A stretch of 64,000 bases of DNA from Moraxellaceae bacterium (GCA_030646295.1 JAUSND010000024.1:62001-126000); one strand, 5' to 3'; numbered from the stretch's first letter, positions 26,545-35,976 are shown. Notes: generated by a model from the sequence alone, not told the origin. Made by a program: numbers and translations.

Positions 26545-27687
26545 TTAGTTCACCGTCACCCGGAACGTCGTCTTGAAGCGCGAACCCGCAACGATGGTAT
26601 TGGCGCGCACAGTGACCGTCGTGGCCGCAGTTGCACCAAAGTCACCGGTAGCGCCGTCCACTTCTGCGCCATCACTGTCATCATCGTCCTCGGCAAGACC
26701 GGTCCCGACGTCACATGTCGAGCCCGCGCCTGTCGGTGCCGACTTGATGCTGCCAGCCACATACGTGGTGTTGGCAGGAATGGCATCACTCAGCACGATG
26801 GAACCGGCATCAGCAGCACCACTGTTCAGCACATCCAGGCAGTACTCGATAACGGCGCCCGGAATGGCCTTGGGGAAGCTGGTGCCATTGAAGGGATCAC
26901 TGACCACGATGGAGCTTTTCACCACCACGATCGCAGCAGTCACAACGTCATACTCGTCGTCGTCACTGTGACGACCATCACCTGCGCCATCGGTATCGCC
27001 GGCCACATCACCAAACACGGTGTCGACAAACGCGGTGTTATCGGTGCTGGCGGTGTTGGTTTCTGCAGCATCAGCCGCAAGCGTGGTTGCCGTCGCAACA
27101 TAGGCACCGGTACCGTCAGTACTCTGCGCAGCCACTGCCGTCAGCGTCAGGCCCGCTGTATCACCATTGGCCTGGACAGCCGGAATGGTGGACACGATAA
27201 ACACCGTCTTCGGTGTATCCGCTGGCAGTTCGTCAATGAAGGTGGCCGTATCACCAACAGGGTCATAAACACCGTTGTCGTTAACGTCGACAAACACCAG
27301 TGGTGCAGTCACGTTAAAGCTGTCGGTATCCGCGAACGCCGTCGTGGCACTGGTGGCGTCCTGCGTGGCGACCAGACGGAAGTCCATCGGGGCATTCGAG
27401 TTGTTGGTCACGGTAAAGGTCAGCACCTGGGCTGCTGCGCCCGGCACCACATTGGTTGAAGCGCCACCCACTTCAGCCACTGTCAGGTTGATCTTGCGAT
27501 CGACCTTGAAGGTCAGCGTATTACTGGGCACATCCGGCTGGTTAATCCCACCCACCTCGTAATCCACCGAAGCAGTGTTGTTGATGTCTGTGCCCGCTGC
27601 CGTACCGGCCGCAAAGGCCTCCGGCAGTGCACACAGTGTCAGGCTTGCTGCAAGCGCAAGCCTGACTCCGTTTTTTCTGATTTTCAT
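26545..27687 (-). CDS. Exported DUF11-domain protein with acidic insertions (380 aa)
   Basis: The signal peptide (LALAASLTLCALPEAFA) is followed by AAGTAAGTDINNTASVDYEV, a module nearly repeated in the 331-residue neighbour. The middle holds a beta domain with the Ca-binding-like loop DVNDNGVYDP. The C-terminal DUF11 domain (about residues 265-380) includes SDPFNGTSFPKAIPGAVIEY and SDAIPANTTYVAGSI. Two very acidic stretches, DGAGDGRHSDDDEYD and EDDDDSDGAEVDG, interrupt the fold. The start at 27687 was taken because it opens directly into the signal peptide, with GGAG about 10 nt upstream; the frame is open 40 codons further but without signal-like sequence. Function unknown; Ca2+-stabilised surface subunit is a guess. 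Confidence 0.82.
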   Translation of the reverse strand: MKIRKNGVRLALAASLTLCALPEAFAAGTAAGTDINNTASVDYEVGGINQPDVPSNTLTFKVDRKINLTVAEVGGASTNVVPGAAAQVLTFTVTNNSNAPMDFRLVATQDATSATTAFADTDSFNVTAPLVFVDVNDNGVYDPVGDTATFIDELPADTPKTVFIVSTIPAVQANGDTAGLTLTAVAAQSTDGTGAYVATATTLAADAAETNTASTDNTAFVDTVFGDVAGDTDGAGDGRHSDDDEYDVVTAAIVVVKSSIVVSDPFNGTSFPKAIPGAVIEYCLDVLNSGAADAGSIVLSDAIPANTTYVAGSIKSAPTGAGSTCDVGTGLAEDDDDSDGAEVDGATGDFGATAATTVTVRANTIVAGSRFKTTFRVTVN

Positions 27688-27754
27688 GATGGATACACTC
27701 CACACGTTATGTTCAAGGAACTGGATACGGCCCGAAACCACACTGCATACAACA

Positions 27755-27794
27755 CCGGAAGCAGGAGTCCGGACCGCACTCCTCCTGCTTCCGG
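27755..27794. other. Strong hairpin in the 305-bp gap upstream of the 380-aa DUF11 gene
   Basis: CCGGAAGCAGGAG (27755-27767) and CTCCTGCTTCCGG (27782-27794) are perfect 13-bp arms around a 14-nt loop. An alternative inner pairing AGGAGT/ACTCCT is possible. No T-run follows in the direction of transcription. The rest of the gap (27688-27992) shows no ORF I can support and no clear promoter. Confidence 0.6.
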
Positions 27795-27992
27795 ACTCAA
27801 CCGGCAACGCAACGCGGCAGCGATTGCCACCACGAAGGCGTCAAAATCCGTTTTAAATGTGCCCAGACCATCAGGCGACAGAACGGATGCATCCGGCATC
27901 CGGCAAAACCGGTATTCCCGAGAACAATCGCCCGGCACCCACCAGGACGGGCAGGCACCAGGCGCCATCAGCAAAACAGCGCTGACGGGGAA

Positions 27993-28538
27993 TTACTTGA
28001 GCAGCGCGCGATAGGTAACCTTGCCTTCGCTGCCGGGCTTGACCGCCGCAGCAACAGTCCAGCGCACATGCGTTACATCTTCAGCTTTTGCCGCACGCGG
28101 CTTGCCATCGGCACCCGTAATCCTCAGTGCCTCCAGCTGGCCGTACTGCTTGCCACCATCAACCGAGACTTCGGCAAGCGCTCCGTTGCCTTGCGCCGAA
28201 CCGGACTGGTAGGCCAGCCCTTTTGGCACCGGGTTATTCACCACTACCTTTTCAGCCGGCCTGGTGCCGGTATTGCGATAGGTGATCACATAGATCACTT
28301 CCTGCCCCGGCAGTGCGCGTGTCAGTGCCTGCAGCTGCTTTTCCTTTTTGCCGCTCTTTCCGGTGACTTCCACTTCACGAAAGGCATCGGTCTTCAACTG
28401 CAGGCCGGCAGCCGCTTCCGGCGCCGCAAATACAGGCGACGCAAGCATCGACAGAAGCAACACCGACGCCGCAGCAACACCGCGCCCCGACCCTGAAGAC
28501 ATTTTCCGGAAGCACACACTCAATAAAGTCATTGCCAA
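27993..28538 (-). CDS. Small exported DUF11-like protein (181 aa)
   Basis: A signal peptide (VAAASVLLLSMLASPVFA) precedes one compact beta domain resembling DUF11: LPGQEVIYVITYRNTGTRPA, VVVNNPVPKGLAYQSGSAQG and VRWTVAAAVKPGSEGKVTYR. It lacks the N-terminal module of its neighbours and has no Cys in the mature part. It starts 7 bp after the stop of the 331-residue gene, so the two are one transcription unit, and it is preceded by a G-rich TTGGGGG sequence that may serve as ribosome binding site. Such single-domain proteins often accompany large DUF11 surface proteins; a periplasmic chaperone or cap subunit is possible but unproven. Confidence 0.8.
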   Translation of the reverse strand: MAMTLLSVCFRKMSSGSGRGVAAASVLLLSMLASPVFAAPEAAAGLQLKTDAFREVEVTGKSGKKEKQLQALTRALPGQEVIYVITYRNTGTRPAEKVVVNNPVPKGLAYQSGSAQGNGALAEVSVDGGKQYGQLEALRITGADGKPRAAKAEDVTHVRWTVAAAVKPGSEGKVTYRALLK

Positions 28539-28545
28539 CCCCCAA

Positions 28546-29541
28546 TCAGTCGATCGTCACCTGGAAGGTGACCGTATTTGTTGCCGGTGCAGTGACCGTC
28601 CCCAAAGTGACCGTCACCGTTCCTGCAACCACACTGCCTGCATCGGCATCCGCCAGATCAGTCAGTGCCACAGAGTTTAGCGTGAGGGAGCCCGGCACAT
28701 AGGACGTGCCGGCAGGAATCGGGTCAGTGATCGCCGCACCGGTCAGGTTGCCGGAACCGGTCACATCAAGCTCAAGGGTGTAGGTGATGGTGGCGCCGGG
28801 CACGGCATTGGTACCGAACACCGGATCATTCACCACGGCCTGGGTCTTGGTGAATGTCGTGACCACCTGAGACACCACAAAACCGCGCTGTGCAGTGGCA
28901 TCTGCCTGCGTGCTGCCGACGACAGCATCACTGCCCAGCGTGCCCTGACCGGCAAATGCAGTACCCGGTGCATCGGCACCCGGCGTTGCCTGCACGGTAA
29001 CAGCCTCGGCAATCAGGCTGACCAGCCCAACATCGGTATTGGCAAGGCTGCCCGGAATATCACTGACCACAAACACAACCCGGGTGCCATCAGCGGCCAG
29101 CACGGGGTCGTTGGTTCCGGTCACGTACAGCGTGTCCGTGCCGATCTCAAAAGTGCCATTGCCGTTGGCATCGAGATAAATGCGGGTATTGGAGGGATTG
29201 AACTGGTCACCACCCAGTACGTTGTTGAACGTCAGCGCAAAGGTCTCATCACCGTTACCGATATTGGTCACGGTAAACTTGAGGGGGGTGTCGGTATCAG
29301 GGGTAGTGACCGCCACGTTACCGGCATCATTCGACACCACCGTCACATCCAGGATTTCATCTACCTGCAAGCTTGACGTGTTTGACGGCACCGTCACCGG
29401 CGTACCATTCGGATCGGTAAAGGTGGCTGTGGCTGTATTGGTAATATCCGTGCCCGCTGCGGTTCCTGCAGCATGGACAGCCGGCGCCAGCACCGCTGCC
29501 ATTAAAAATGCCGTCCTGGCCAGATAAGTAGAAAGAGTCAT
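28546..29541 (-). CDS. Exported DUF11-domain protein (331 aa)
   Basis: This is the first gene of the exported-protein cluster. The signal peptide (AFLMAAVLAPAVHA) is followed by AAGTAAGTDITNTATATFTD, nearly identical to the start of the mature 380-residue protein. A middle beta domain carries YLDANGNGTFEIG, a Ca-binding-like loop equivalent to DVNDNGVYDP in the paralogue, and both continue into a VV/VSDIP-type strand. The C-terminal DUF11 domain includes DPVFGTNAVPGATITYTLEL and TDPIPAGTSYVPGSL. The two proteins are therefore paralogues. Function unknown. The 229-bp gap upstream should contain the operon promoter; only a weak TTGTCA/TAGGAA pair with 17-bp spacing is visible there. Confidence 0.82.
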   Translation of the reverse strand: MTLSTYLARTAFLMAAVLAPAVHAAGTAAGTDITNTATATFTDPNGTPVTVPSNTSSLQVDEILDVTVVSNDAGNVAVTTPDTDTPLKFTVTNIGNGDETFALTFNNVLGGDQFNPSNTRIYLDANGNGTFEIGTDTLYVTGTNDPVLAADGTRVVFVVSDIPGSLANTDVGLVSLIAEAVTVQATPGADAPGTAFAGQGTLGSDAVVGSTQADATAQRGFVVSQVVTTFTKTQAVVNDPVFGTNAVPGATITYTLELDVTGSGNLTGAAITDPIPAGTSYVPGSLTLNSVALTDLADADAGSVVAGTVTVTLGTVTAPATNTVTFQVTID

Positions 29542-29770
29542 GGAAGCCCCGCTTGGTTGCGCTGGTTATGTGTCCCGCTCCGGCCCCTTCCGGGGTGCGC
29601 ATCCGTACCCGGCATCCCGGGCAGGGAAAATGCGAAGCAGTTCACATTTGCCTTCCTAAAGTACCTCTTTTCAGGTGACAAAGGCTTATGCTCAACCTAC
29701 TGATTTTTATGGGGAAGCGACTTTAAGAAGGGAATTTCTGACCGGATCGGCAGAAATCACGACAAGCGGC

Positions 29771-32473
29771 CTACTGCTCCAGCAACCTGCGGATGGCTTT
29801 GAAATCGAGCCGCCGGACCGCATCCCGCACGATCTGGGCAAACTCCTGTGACTCCGGATGGGCAGCGATGATGTCATCCACCCACTCCTCAATATCCGTC
29901 ACCTGCCCCATCTCCACTGCTGTACGCAAACGGTCCAGGCTCCCGGCAGAAGGACGACGCCACTCTTGCGGCGGCTTGACGGCACGGTGCCGGGGAAGGG
30001 TTTCATCCGCGCCCCACCCCAGCCCCAGCACTCCGCCCAGCGCCCGAAGCAAGCCGTCCGGATCAATCGGCTTCATCAGGGTTGCTGCAAATGAGAGGTC
30101 GGTCGGCCAGTCCACTGGCGGCACCGGACGGGTGGCCGAGAGCAGCAGGAAGGGCAGGAAGCATTTCTGCTCCCGCGCCCGGCGCAGCACCTGCCACCCG
30201 CTCAGGCCAGGCATGAACTGGTCAATCATGACGGCATCGAATGACTCCGTTGCCAGCAGGGACAGTGCCGCCTCCCCGTTTGCAGCCAGCGCCAGGTCAA
30301 ACCCCGAACTGGCCAGAATGTCCGCCAACAAGGCACGGTTCTCGGCAATATCGTCCACCACCAGGATACGCCGGACCCTGCCCTCATACTGGTGCAGGCC
30401 CAGCGGCCCCTGTACTGCCGCCAGATCCGACTCGGCGGCCAGCGACAGCGTGATGCGGAAATGAAAGAGGCTGCCTCCGGTCGCAGGGCAATCGTATTGC
30501 AGCACCCCGCCCATCAGACCCACCAGCTGATGGGCAATGGCCAACCCCAGACCCACTCCCTGACTGGTGGCCGTAGCGGCCACCTGCTCAAACGGCCGGA
30601 AAACCCGCTCACGGGCCGCCTCGGGAATGCCTGTCCCGTTATCCCGTACCGCAATCCACAGCGTCACCTGATCAGCTGCCAGCTTCATTTCCGGCAACAA
30701 CTTGACCTGCAGGCTGATGCGGCTGGCCTGACTGTGCCGGCAGGCATTGGTCAGCAGATTGCCCAGCACCTGCCGCAAGCGCATCGCATCTGCCTGCACA
30801 ACCGGAGGCAAGGCCAGATCAATGTCGGTATGAAGGTCGGCACCCACCGATTGCGCCAGCGGCAACACATCCTCCACCACCGACTCCAGCAGCGCCCGCA
30901 GATACACCGGCCGCGGCTCCAGCTGCAGGCGACCGGATTCGCCACGGGCGTAATCCAGCAACTCGTCAATCAGCGTAAGCAGATGCCGGCCACTGCGCTG
31001 CACCGCTTCGATGCGACGTTGATTGACCACGCCAAGATCCGTGTCCAGGACCAGCCGGCTGTAACCCAGAATGCTGTGTAACGGTGTGCGCAACTCGTGA
31101 CTCATGTGCGCCAGAAACGTGGATTTGGCCCGGCTGGCTTCTTCCGCCTTGTCCTTGGCGTCCAGCAACTCCGTCGTACGCTCCGTCACCTGCCTTTCAA
31201 GACGTCGGGACGACACCAGTCGCTCCGCCAGCACGGCCCTTTGTGCCTGCTCCCGCTCCAGACGGAACTGCGTCACCTTGTCTGCCAGCACCACCGCCAT
31301 GACCGTGCCACTCAGGACAATCGACCATGACTGCGCATAATCCACCCACAGTCCATGCGGCAAAAAACCGAAAATCTGGCTCAGGCGAAGCGCAGACGTA
31401 AACCAGAACATCGCAAACGCGAGCAGCAAAAGCCAGGCATTGCGATAGCCCCGGTAAACCGCCACCAGACTCACGCCAAGGCTCGTCGCCACCAGCAGCA
31501 TTGCCAGTGTATTGACCAGCGGAACGACTGAAGAGTACGTCGCAAGCAGCATTACCGGCACAAGAAAAATGGCAACCCGGGCCATCCACTGCATGATGCC
31601 TGCGATGCGCGGGAAACGCTCACGCAACTGCGCCAGCTCGACAATCAGAAAACAGGTGGATGCCACCCCCAGCCCCAGAAAAACCCCGGGACTGCGCTGC
31701 GACCAGTCCGGCGAGTGCGGCCAGATGAACTCGAAGCCATACTGAAGGATGGCAACATCATAAAAACCGTACGTCAGCATTGAAATGGAAAAATACAGGA
31801 ATGCACGCTCACGCGTCGTAAAGAACAACAGCATGGCGTAGGCAGAAAAAAGGAAAATTGCACCAAACTGGACGCCATTCACCAGATCCACAAAGCGCTC
31901 ATCATCATAAAACGACTCCGGCTGCCACAGCCGGGCCGAAATCATGATGGCGTTACCGCTGGCCACGCGAACATAGAGTGTTCGCACTTCACCCGCCGCA
32001 AGATCAAGCGTAAAAACCGACTGCCGTGAAAGCACTTCACGCCGTTTCACTGGCACCTGAAGGCCGGCCGCCCTGGATATCCAGCCATTGCCATCATGAA
32101 AATAAAGCCTGACATCCTGCAGCCGGGGGGGACCAATCTCGAGGTAACGGGTCTGCGGCAATGGCGACTGGTTATGCAGCGTAAAGCGCACCCAGATCGC
32201 ATCATGCGTATAGCCTGGCGCAAGATCCTTGCTGGTCGCAAGATGGAAATCCGCACTTCTCGCCGGATCAGCAACCTGTTGCACTGATAGTTTTCCCGTG
32301 TGCTCATGCAGCACTGAAACATGATCATCAAGCACAAGCAGTGGTGCCGCACCCAGTGCAATAATCTTTCCGTAGTGCCCGGAATCCACAGCGGCCGACT
32401 GCGCCCGGACGGATGTTGCAAGCAAATACAGCACAACCAGCGCCATTGCGCGCCAGCCAAGGCTTGCACTCAT
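29771..32473 (-). CDS. 7TMR-DISM hybrid sensor histidine kinase
   Basis: This 900-residue membrane kinase has a signal peptide (residues 1-24) and an extracytoplasmic 7TMR-DISMED2-type beta domain (about 40-175, [10 protein letters not shown] and RYLEIGPP). A seven-helix 7TMR-DISM membrane region (about 200-395) and a short coiled coil follow. HisKA has phosphoacceptor His in [11 protein letters not shown] near 456. The HATPase_c domain (NNGTGIP-like [29 protein letters not shown]) is intact. A receiver domain has Asp in [12 protein letters not shown] near 749. DISMED2 domains are thought to bind carbohydrate-like ligands. The start overlaps the response-regulator stop as ATGA. The exported DUF11 genes lie directly downstream on the same strand. 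Confidence 0.92.
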   Translation of the reverse strand: MSASLGWRAMALVVLYLLATSVRAQSAAVDSGHYGKIIALGAAPLLVLDDHVSVLHEHTGKLSVQQVADPARSADFHLATSKDLAPGYTHDAIWVRFTLHNQSPLPQTRYLEIGPPRLQDVRLYFHDGNGWISRAAGLQVPVKRREVLSRQSVFTLDLAAGEVRTLYVRVASGNAIMISARLWQPESFYDDERFVDLVNGVQFGAIFLFSAYAMLLFFTTRERAFLYFSISMLTYGFYDVAILQYGFEFIWPHSPDWSQRSPGVFLGLGVASTCFLIVELAQLRERFPRIAGIMQWMARVAIFLVPVMLLATYSSVVPLVNTLAMLLVATSLGVSLVAVYRGYRNAWLLLLAFAMFWFTSALRLSQIFGFLPHGLWVDYAQSWSIVLSGTVMAVVLADKVTQFRLEREQAQRAVLAERLVSSRRLERQVTERTTELLDAKDKAEEASRAKSTFLAHMSHELRTPLHSILGYSRLVLDTDLGVVNQRRIEAVQRSGRHLLTLIDELLDYARGESGRLQLEPRPVYLRALLESVVEDVLPLAQSVGADLHTDIDLALPPVVQADAMRLRQVLGNLLTNACRHSQASRISLQVKLLPEMKLAADQVTLWIAVRDNGTGIPEAARERVFRPFEQVAATATSQGVGLGLAIAHQLVGLMGGVLQYDCPATGGSLFHFRITLSLAAESDLAAVQGPLGLHQYEGRVRRILVVDDIAENRALLADILASSGFDLALAANGEAALSLLATESFDAVMIDQFMPGLSGWQVLRRAREQKCFLPFLLLSATRPVPPVDWPTDLSFAATLMKPIDPDGLLRALGGVLGLGWGADETLPRHRAVKPPQEWRRPSAGSLDRLRTAVEMGQVTDIEEWVDDIIAAHPESQEFAQIVRDAVRRLDFKAIRRLLEQ

Positions 32474-33285
32474 TTGATGTCATCCCGGCGATCGCGTTGC
32501 GACTGCCGATAATCCCGGGGCGTAACCCCCAGACGATCACGGAACATCGCCGTGAAATTGCCGGCACTGCCATAGCCGACATGATCGGCAATCTGCTGGA
32601 TGTCGATCTCGCTCTCTGCCAGCATGCGGCAGGCGATCAGGAAGCGTTCTTCCCTCAACCAGGCAAACACCGGCATCCCGGTGGACTCACGAAACAGCTC
32701 GGTCAGCCGTCGTTCATTGGTACCCACCTGATGCGCAAGCTCGGGCAATGAGGGCGGGTTGCCAATATCGCGCTGCAGTATTTCCATCGCCGCAAGCACC
32801 GTGCTGTTAAGTGCAGACACCGACTCTTCCGGCACCGCTGCTACTGTCTGGTGCACCAGACGCGAACGCAAATCCAGATGAATATTGACGCGCGCCATCA
32901 CTTCCTCTGGCGCAAACGGCTTGCTGATGTAATCGACAGCACCCAGACGCAAGCCCTGCAAGCGGTCATCCAGTTCATTGCAGCCCGACAGGAAGATCAC
33001 CGGAATATCGCGGGTCCTCGGGTCCGCTTTCAGCAGACGGCAGGCGGCAAAACCATCCGTGCGGGGCATGCGGACATCCAGCAGGATCAGGTCCGGCAGC
33101 ATGACAGAAGCCTTCTGGTAACCCTCACGACCATCAAACGCCACCGCAATCCGTAACCGGGCATGCCGCAGGTATTCAGTCAGCAAGGCCAGATCTTCTG
33201 GCGAGTCATCAATCACCAGCACACTGCGCTGTGGAGCAGCAGAAGAGGGCGAGATCGCGGAAGACGACGGCGGAAGAGACGACAT
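32470..33285 (-). CDS. Response regulator with AraC-type DNA-binding domain
   Basis: The protein has an N-terminal receiver domain (residues about 20-135; [10 protein letters not shown], phosphoacceptor in [13 protein letters not shown], Lys in ISKPF) and a C-terminal AraC/XylS double helix-turn-helix (about 175-270; [25 protein letters not shown]). The cognate kinase is very likely the overlapping hybrid kinase gene. The start at 33285 (MSSLPPSS) gives 271 residues; an upstream in-frame ATG at 33360 would add 25 residues unlike a receiver N-terminus. The ribosome site is weak for both. Likely target, by position only, is the exported-protein cluster downstream. Confidence 0.88.
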   Translation of the reverse strand: MSSLPPSSSAISPSSAAPQRSVLVIDDSPEDLALLTEYLRHARLRIAVAFDGREGYQKASVMLPDLILLDVRMPRTDGFAACRLLKADPRTRDIPVIFLSGCNELDDRLQGLRLGAVDYISKPFAPEEVMARVNIHLDLRSRLVHQTVAAVPEESVSALNSTVLAAMEILQRDIGNPPSLPELAHQVGTNERRLTELFRESTGMPVFAWLREERFLIACRMLAESEIDIQQIADHVGYGSAGNFTAMFRDRLGVTPRDYRQSQRDRRDDIK

Positions 33286-33482
33286 TATGCAAGACCCGTA
33301 AACACAGAGGCTGGCAGGCAGGGATGCGCCTGTTCCAGCAAGAAAATCACGACCGACCATACCGCATTCGGGTGCATAGCGGACAGGTCAGGACAATGCA
33401 AAAGTCTGCCAGGCACAACTTCCTGCAGCTGCAGCAATACCCAAGGGAATCACCAGGGCAGGGATTTCAAAGCCCGCCAAAC

Positions 33483-33506
33483 CTGATAGGGTTGATTCAT
33501 TATCAG
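33483..33506 (+). promoter_or_regulatory. LysR-type operator upstream of the LysR gene
   Basis: CTGATA (33483-33488) and TATCAG (33501-33506) form a perfect inverted repeat with a 12-bp spacer. A second, closer repeat CTGAT-GA-ATCAG lies at 33512-33523, ending 2 bp before the start codon. Two sites of this kind suit autoregulation by a LysR tetramer. Confidence 0.6.
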
Positions 33507-33525
33507 CTTTTCTGATGAATCAGCC

Positions 33526-34440
33526 ATGCGTATCACCCTTAAACAGCTGGAAGTTTTCATCGCGGTCGCCCAGAGCGGCAACGTTACCCGTGCCTCTGAA
33601 AGCCTGAACATCACCCAGAGTGCGACCAGCATGTCGCTGTCCGACTTCGAGACACAACTGGGAAGAAAGCTGTTTGACCGGGTCGGCAAACGTCTGCAAC
33701 TGAACGATTCCGGCCGGTTGCTGTTGCCCAAGGCTCTTGATGCGATTGCCCGCGTCAGCGAAATCGAGTCGATAGCCTCCAGTGATGCCGCACTGATCGG
33801 CCAGCTTCGCATTGGTGCCAGCCTGACCATCGGCAACTACATGCTGCCCGGCATGATAGGCAGCTTCATGCAGCATCACCCGGGGGCCCAGGTCACGCTG
33901 GATGTTGCCAATACCCGCCATGTCATCCAGGCCCTGGAGCAGTTCCAGATTGATGTCGGGTTCATTGAAGGCTTTTGCCATCAGCCCGACATCGAGGTCA
34001 TCCCCTGGTGCCGCGACGAACTGGTGATTTTTGCCGCACCCACTCACCCGCTGGCCAGCGCTAGAACGATTGCCGCCGACGATCTGGCGGCAGCCGACTG
34101 GATCCTGCGCGAGCCCGGCTCCGGTACACGCGAAATATTCGACAACGCCATTCTCGGGCGCATCAGCCGTCTTAACCTGCTCATGGAGTTCGGCCATACC
34201 GAGGCCATCAAGCGCGCCGTGGAGACCGGCATCGGGATTGGTTGCGCATCGCGGCGCACACTGGAAGACGCACTGGCCGCCGGCAGCGTGGTCGTCCTGC
34301 CCACGCCCTTCCTCAATCTTGAGCGCGAGCTCTACCTGCTGATCCACCGCCAGAAATACCGGACCCAGGGACTGGAGGCCTTTCTGGATCATTGCCGCAA
34401 GGCCGTCACCAGCCCGGCACACGCTCAGGCAAAACGGTAG
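33526..34440 (+). CDS. LysR-family transcriptional regulator (YeiE-like)
   Basis: This 304-residue regulator has an N-terminal winged helix-turn-helix (residues 1-60, LKQLEVFIAVAQSGNVTRAS, FDRVGKRLQLND) and a LysR substrate-binding domain (about 90-295; LRIGASLTIGNYMLPGMIG, VGFIEGFCHQPDIEV). The sequence resembles YeiE by eye. No ribosome binding site is evident; the palindromic elements reach almost to the ATG. Its end overlaps the end of the convergent monooxygenase gene by 16 bp. A regulatory link to the monooxygenase is possible, but the TetR operator gives a better candidate regulator. Confidence 0.9.
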   Translation: MRITLKQLEVFIAVAQSGNVTRASESLNITQSATSMSLSDFETQLGRKLFDRVGKRLQLNDSGRLLLPKALDAIARVSEIESIASSDAALIGQLRIGASLTIGNYMLPGMIGSFMQHHPGAQVTLDVANTRHVIQALEQFQIDVGFIEGFCHQPDIEVIPWCRDELVIFAAPTHPLASARTIAADDLAAADWILREPGSGTREIFDNAILGRISRLNLLMEFGHTEAIKRAVETGIGIGCASRRTLEDALAAGSVVVLPTPFLNLERELYLLIHRQKYRTQGLEAFLDHCRKAVTSPAHAQAKR

Positions 34441-35942
34441 TTCCCGATCGGAAAATAGCGACTGCGCACCCACAACTCCAGCCCCGAAGACGGCCGCAGG
34501 AATGGTGCATCGCCATGCCGGTCAAAGTAATAGCTGTTCGATCCCGCACAATGATTGTTGTAGAAAACCGTGCTCAGCTGTCGCTCCCTGATCTCGGCAA
34601 AATAGGCATCGTGCACTTCGCGACGAATCTCGACCCACGTCGCCTTGCGCTCACGCGCAGTCGTGATGCAGCGCATGATATGTGCCATCTGCGACTCGAT
34701 CATGGCAAACCATGAGGCGCCGGTCGTGGCATACGGCCCCATCACCGTGAAGTAATTGGGAAAGTCCGGCACCGAGGCGCCCTGGTAGGCCTGATAACGC
34801 TGTTCGTCCCAGAACTGCCCCAGCTCCAGTCCGTTTACGCCATACACCTTGTAGGTCGGGGTGTTGCCATTCTCAAACACCTTGAAGCCGGTCGCACACA
34901 CCAGCACATCAATCTCGCGCTCCTGTCCATCGTTTGTGACGATGCCGGTCGGCGTAATCCTTTCAATTCCCTCTGTCACCAGTTTGACATTGCTGCGATT
35001 GAACGTCCTCAGGTAGTCGCTGGAAAAGCTCGGCCGCTTGCAGCCAAAACCGTAATCAGGCGTCAGCTTGCGACGCGTCTCCGGGTCCTTCACCTGATTC
35101 TTCAAATGTTGCCGACAGATTGCTTCTACCGTCTTGATCAGCGGCTTCATCTGTTTCGTGTACACCACGCCCAGCACCATGATCAGCTCCGTGCTGATAT
35201 TGGTGGCCATGCGAGCCGAGCCCTGCGTGAACGGCAGCCGCTCATACAGTTTTTTGAGTACCCAGGGAATCTCTGCATCCGGCTTGGGAAAAATCCATAT
35301 CGGCGTGCGCTGGAATACATGCAGCTGCCTGACATCGGGCGCAATCGTCGGCACCAGTTGCACGGCTGTCGCCCCCGTACCAATCACGGCCACCCGCTTG
35401 CCGGCCAGCGACAGCGAATGATCCCAGCGTGCCGTATGCAGGATGGGGCGTGAGAAGGCGTCAATCCCGGCAATATCCGGATTTTTCGGTTGCGTAAGGT
35501 AGCCCGTGGCGCTGACCACAAAGCGCGCAGTCATGACACGGCCCTGCTGGTCATGGATTTCCCACAGACGGTTGTCCGCATCAAACACGGTTTTTTCCAC
35601 CCGCGTGTTGAAGCGCAAATGCGGACGCAAACCGTACTTGTCGACACAATGATTGGCATACGCATAAAGCTCGCGCCCTGGCGCAAACACACGGGACCAC
35701 GACGGATTCTGCTCAAAGGAAAACGAATAAGTCGACGACGGAATGTCCACGGCAATACCCGGGTAATGATTGTCGCGCCAGGTTCCGCCCAGATCGTCCG
35801 CACTCTCCAGCATGACAAAGGCGGTAATCCCGGCCTGCCGCAAGCGGATACCCGCACCAATCCCCGCAAAGCCAGTGCCAATGATCACCACTTCATGATC
35901 GGGCAGGCGTGCTGATACCGCCTTGACTGCCGACTGCTTCAT
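34425..35942 (-). CDS. Flavin-containing monooxygenase, Baeyer-Villiger type
   Basis: This class B flavoprotein monooxygenase is expected to use FAD, NADPH and O2 to insert oxygen into ketones or related substrates. The FAD Rossmann motif is VVIIGTGFAGIGAGIRLRQA (residues about 18-37) and the NADPH motif is RVAVIGTGATAVQL near 187. The Baeyer-Villiger fingerprint reads FSRPILHTARWD, with Arg where Gly is usual (F-x-G-x3-H-x3-W). Length 505 is normal. AGGAG lies 8 nt before the ATG. A palindrome shared with the TetR gene lies 35 bp upstream, so repression by that TetR protein is likely. Substrate unknown. Confidence 0.9.
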   Translation of the reverse strand: MKQSAVKAVSARLPDHEVVIIGTGFAGIGAGIRLRQAGITAFVMLESADDLGGTWRDNHYPGIAVDIPSSTYSFSFEQNPSWSRVFAPGRELYAYANHCVDKYGLRPHLRFNTRVEKTVFDADNRLWEIHDQQGRVMTARFVVSATGYLTQPKNPDIAGIDAFSRPILHTARWDHSLSLAGKRVAVIGTGATAVQLVPTIAPDVRQLHVFQRTPIWIFPKPDAEIPWVLKKLYERLPFTQGSARMATNISTELIMVLGVVYTKQMKPLIKTVEAICRQHLKNQVKDPETRRKLTPDYGFGCKRPSFSSDYLRTFNRSNVKLVTEGIERITPTGIVTNDGQEREIDVLVCATGFKVFENGNTPTYKVYGVNGLELGQFWDEQRYQAYQGASVPDFPNYFTVMGPYATTGASWFAMIESQMAHIMRCITTARERKATWVEIRREVHDAYFAEIRERQLSTVFYNNHCAGSNSYYFDRHGDAPFLRPSSGLELWVRSRYFPIGNYRFA

Positions 35943-35976
35943 CTACCGTACTCCTGCCGCTAGCAGCGGCAAAAAT

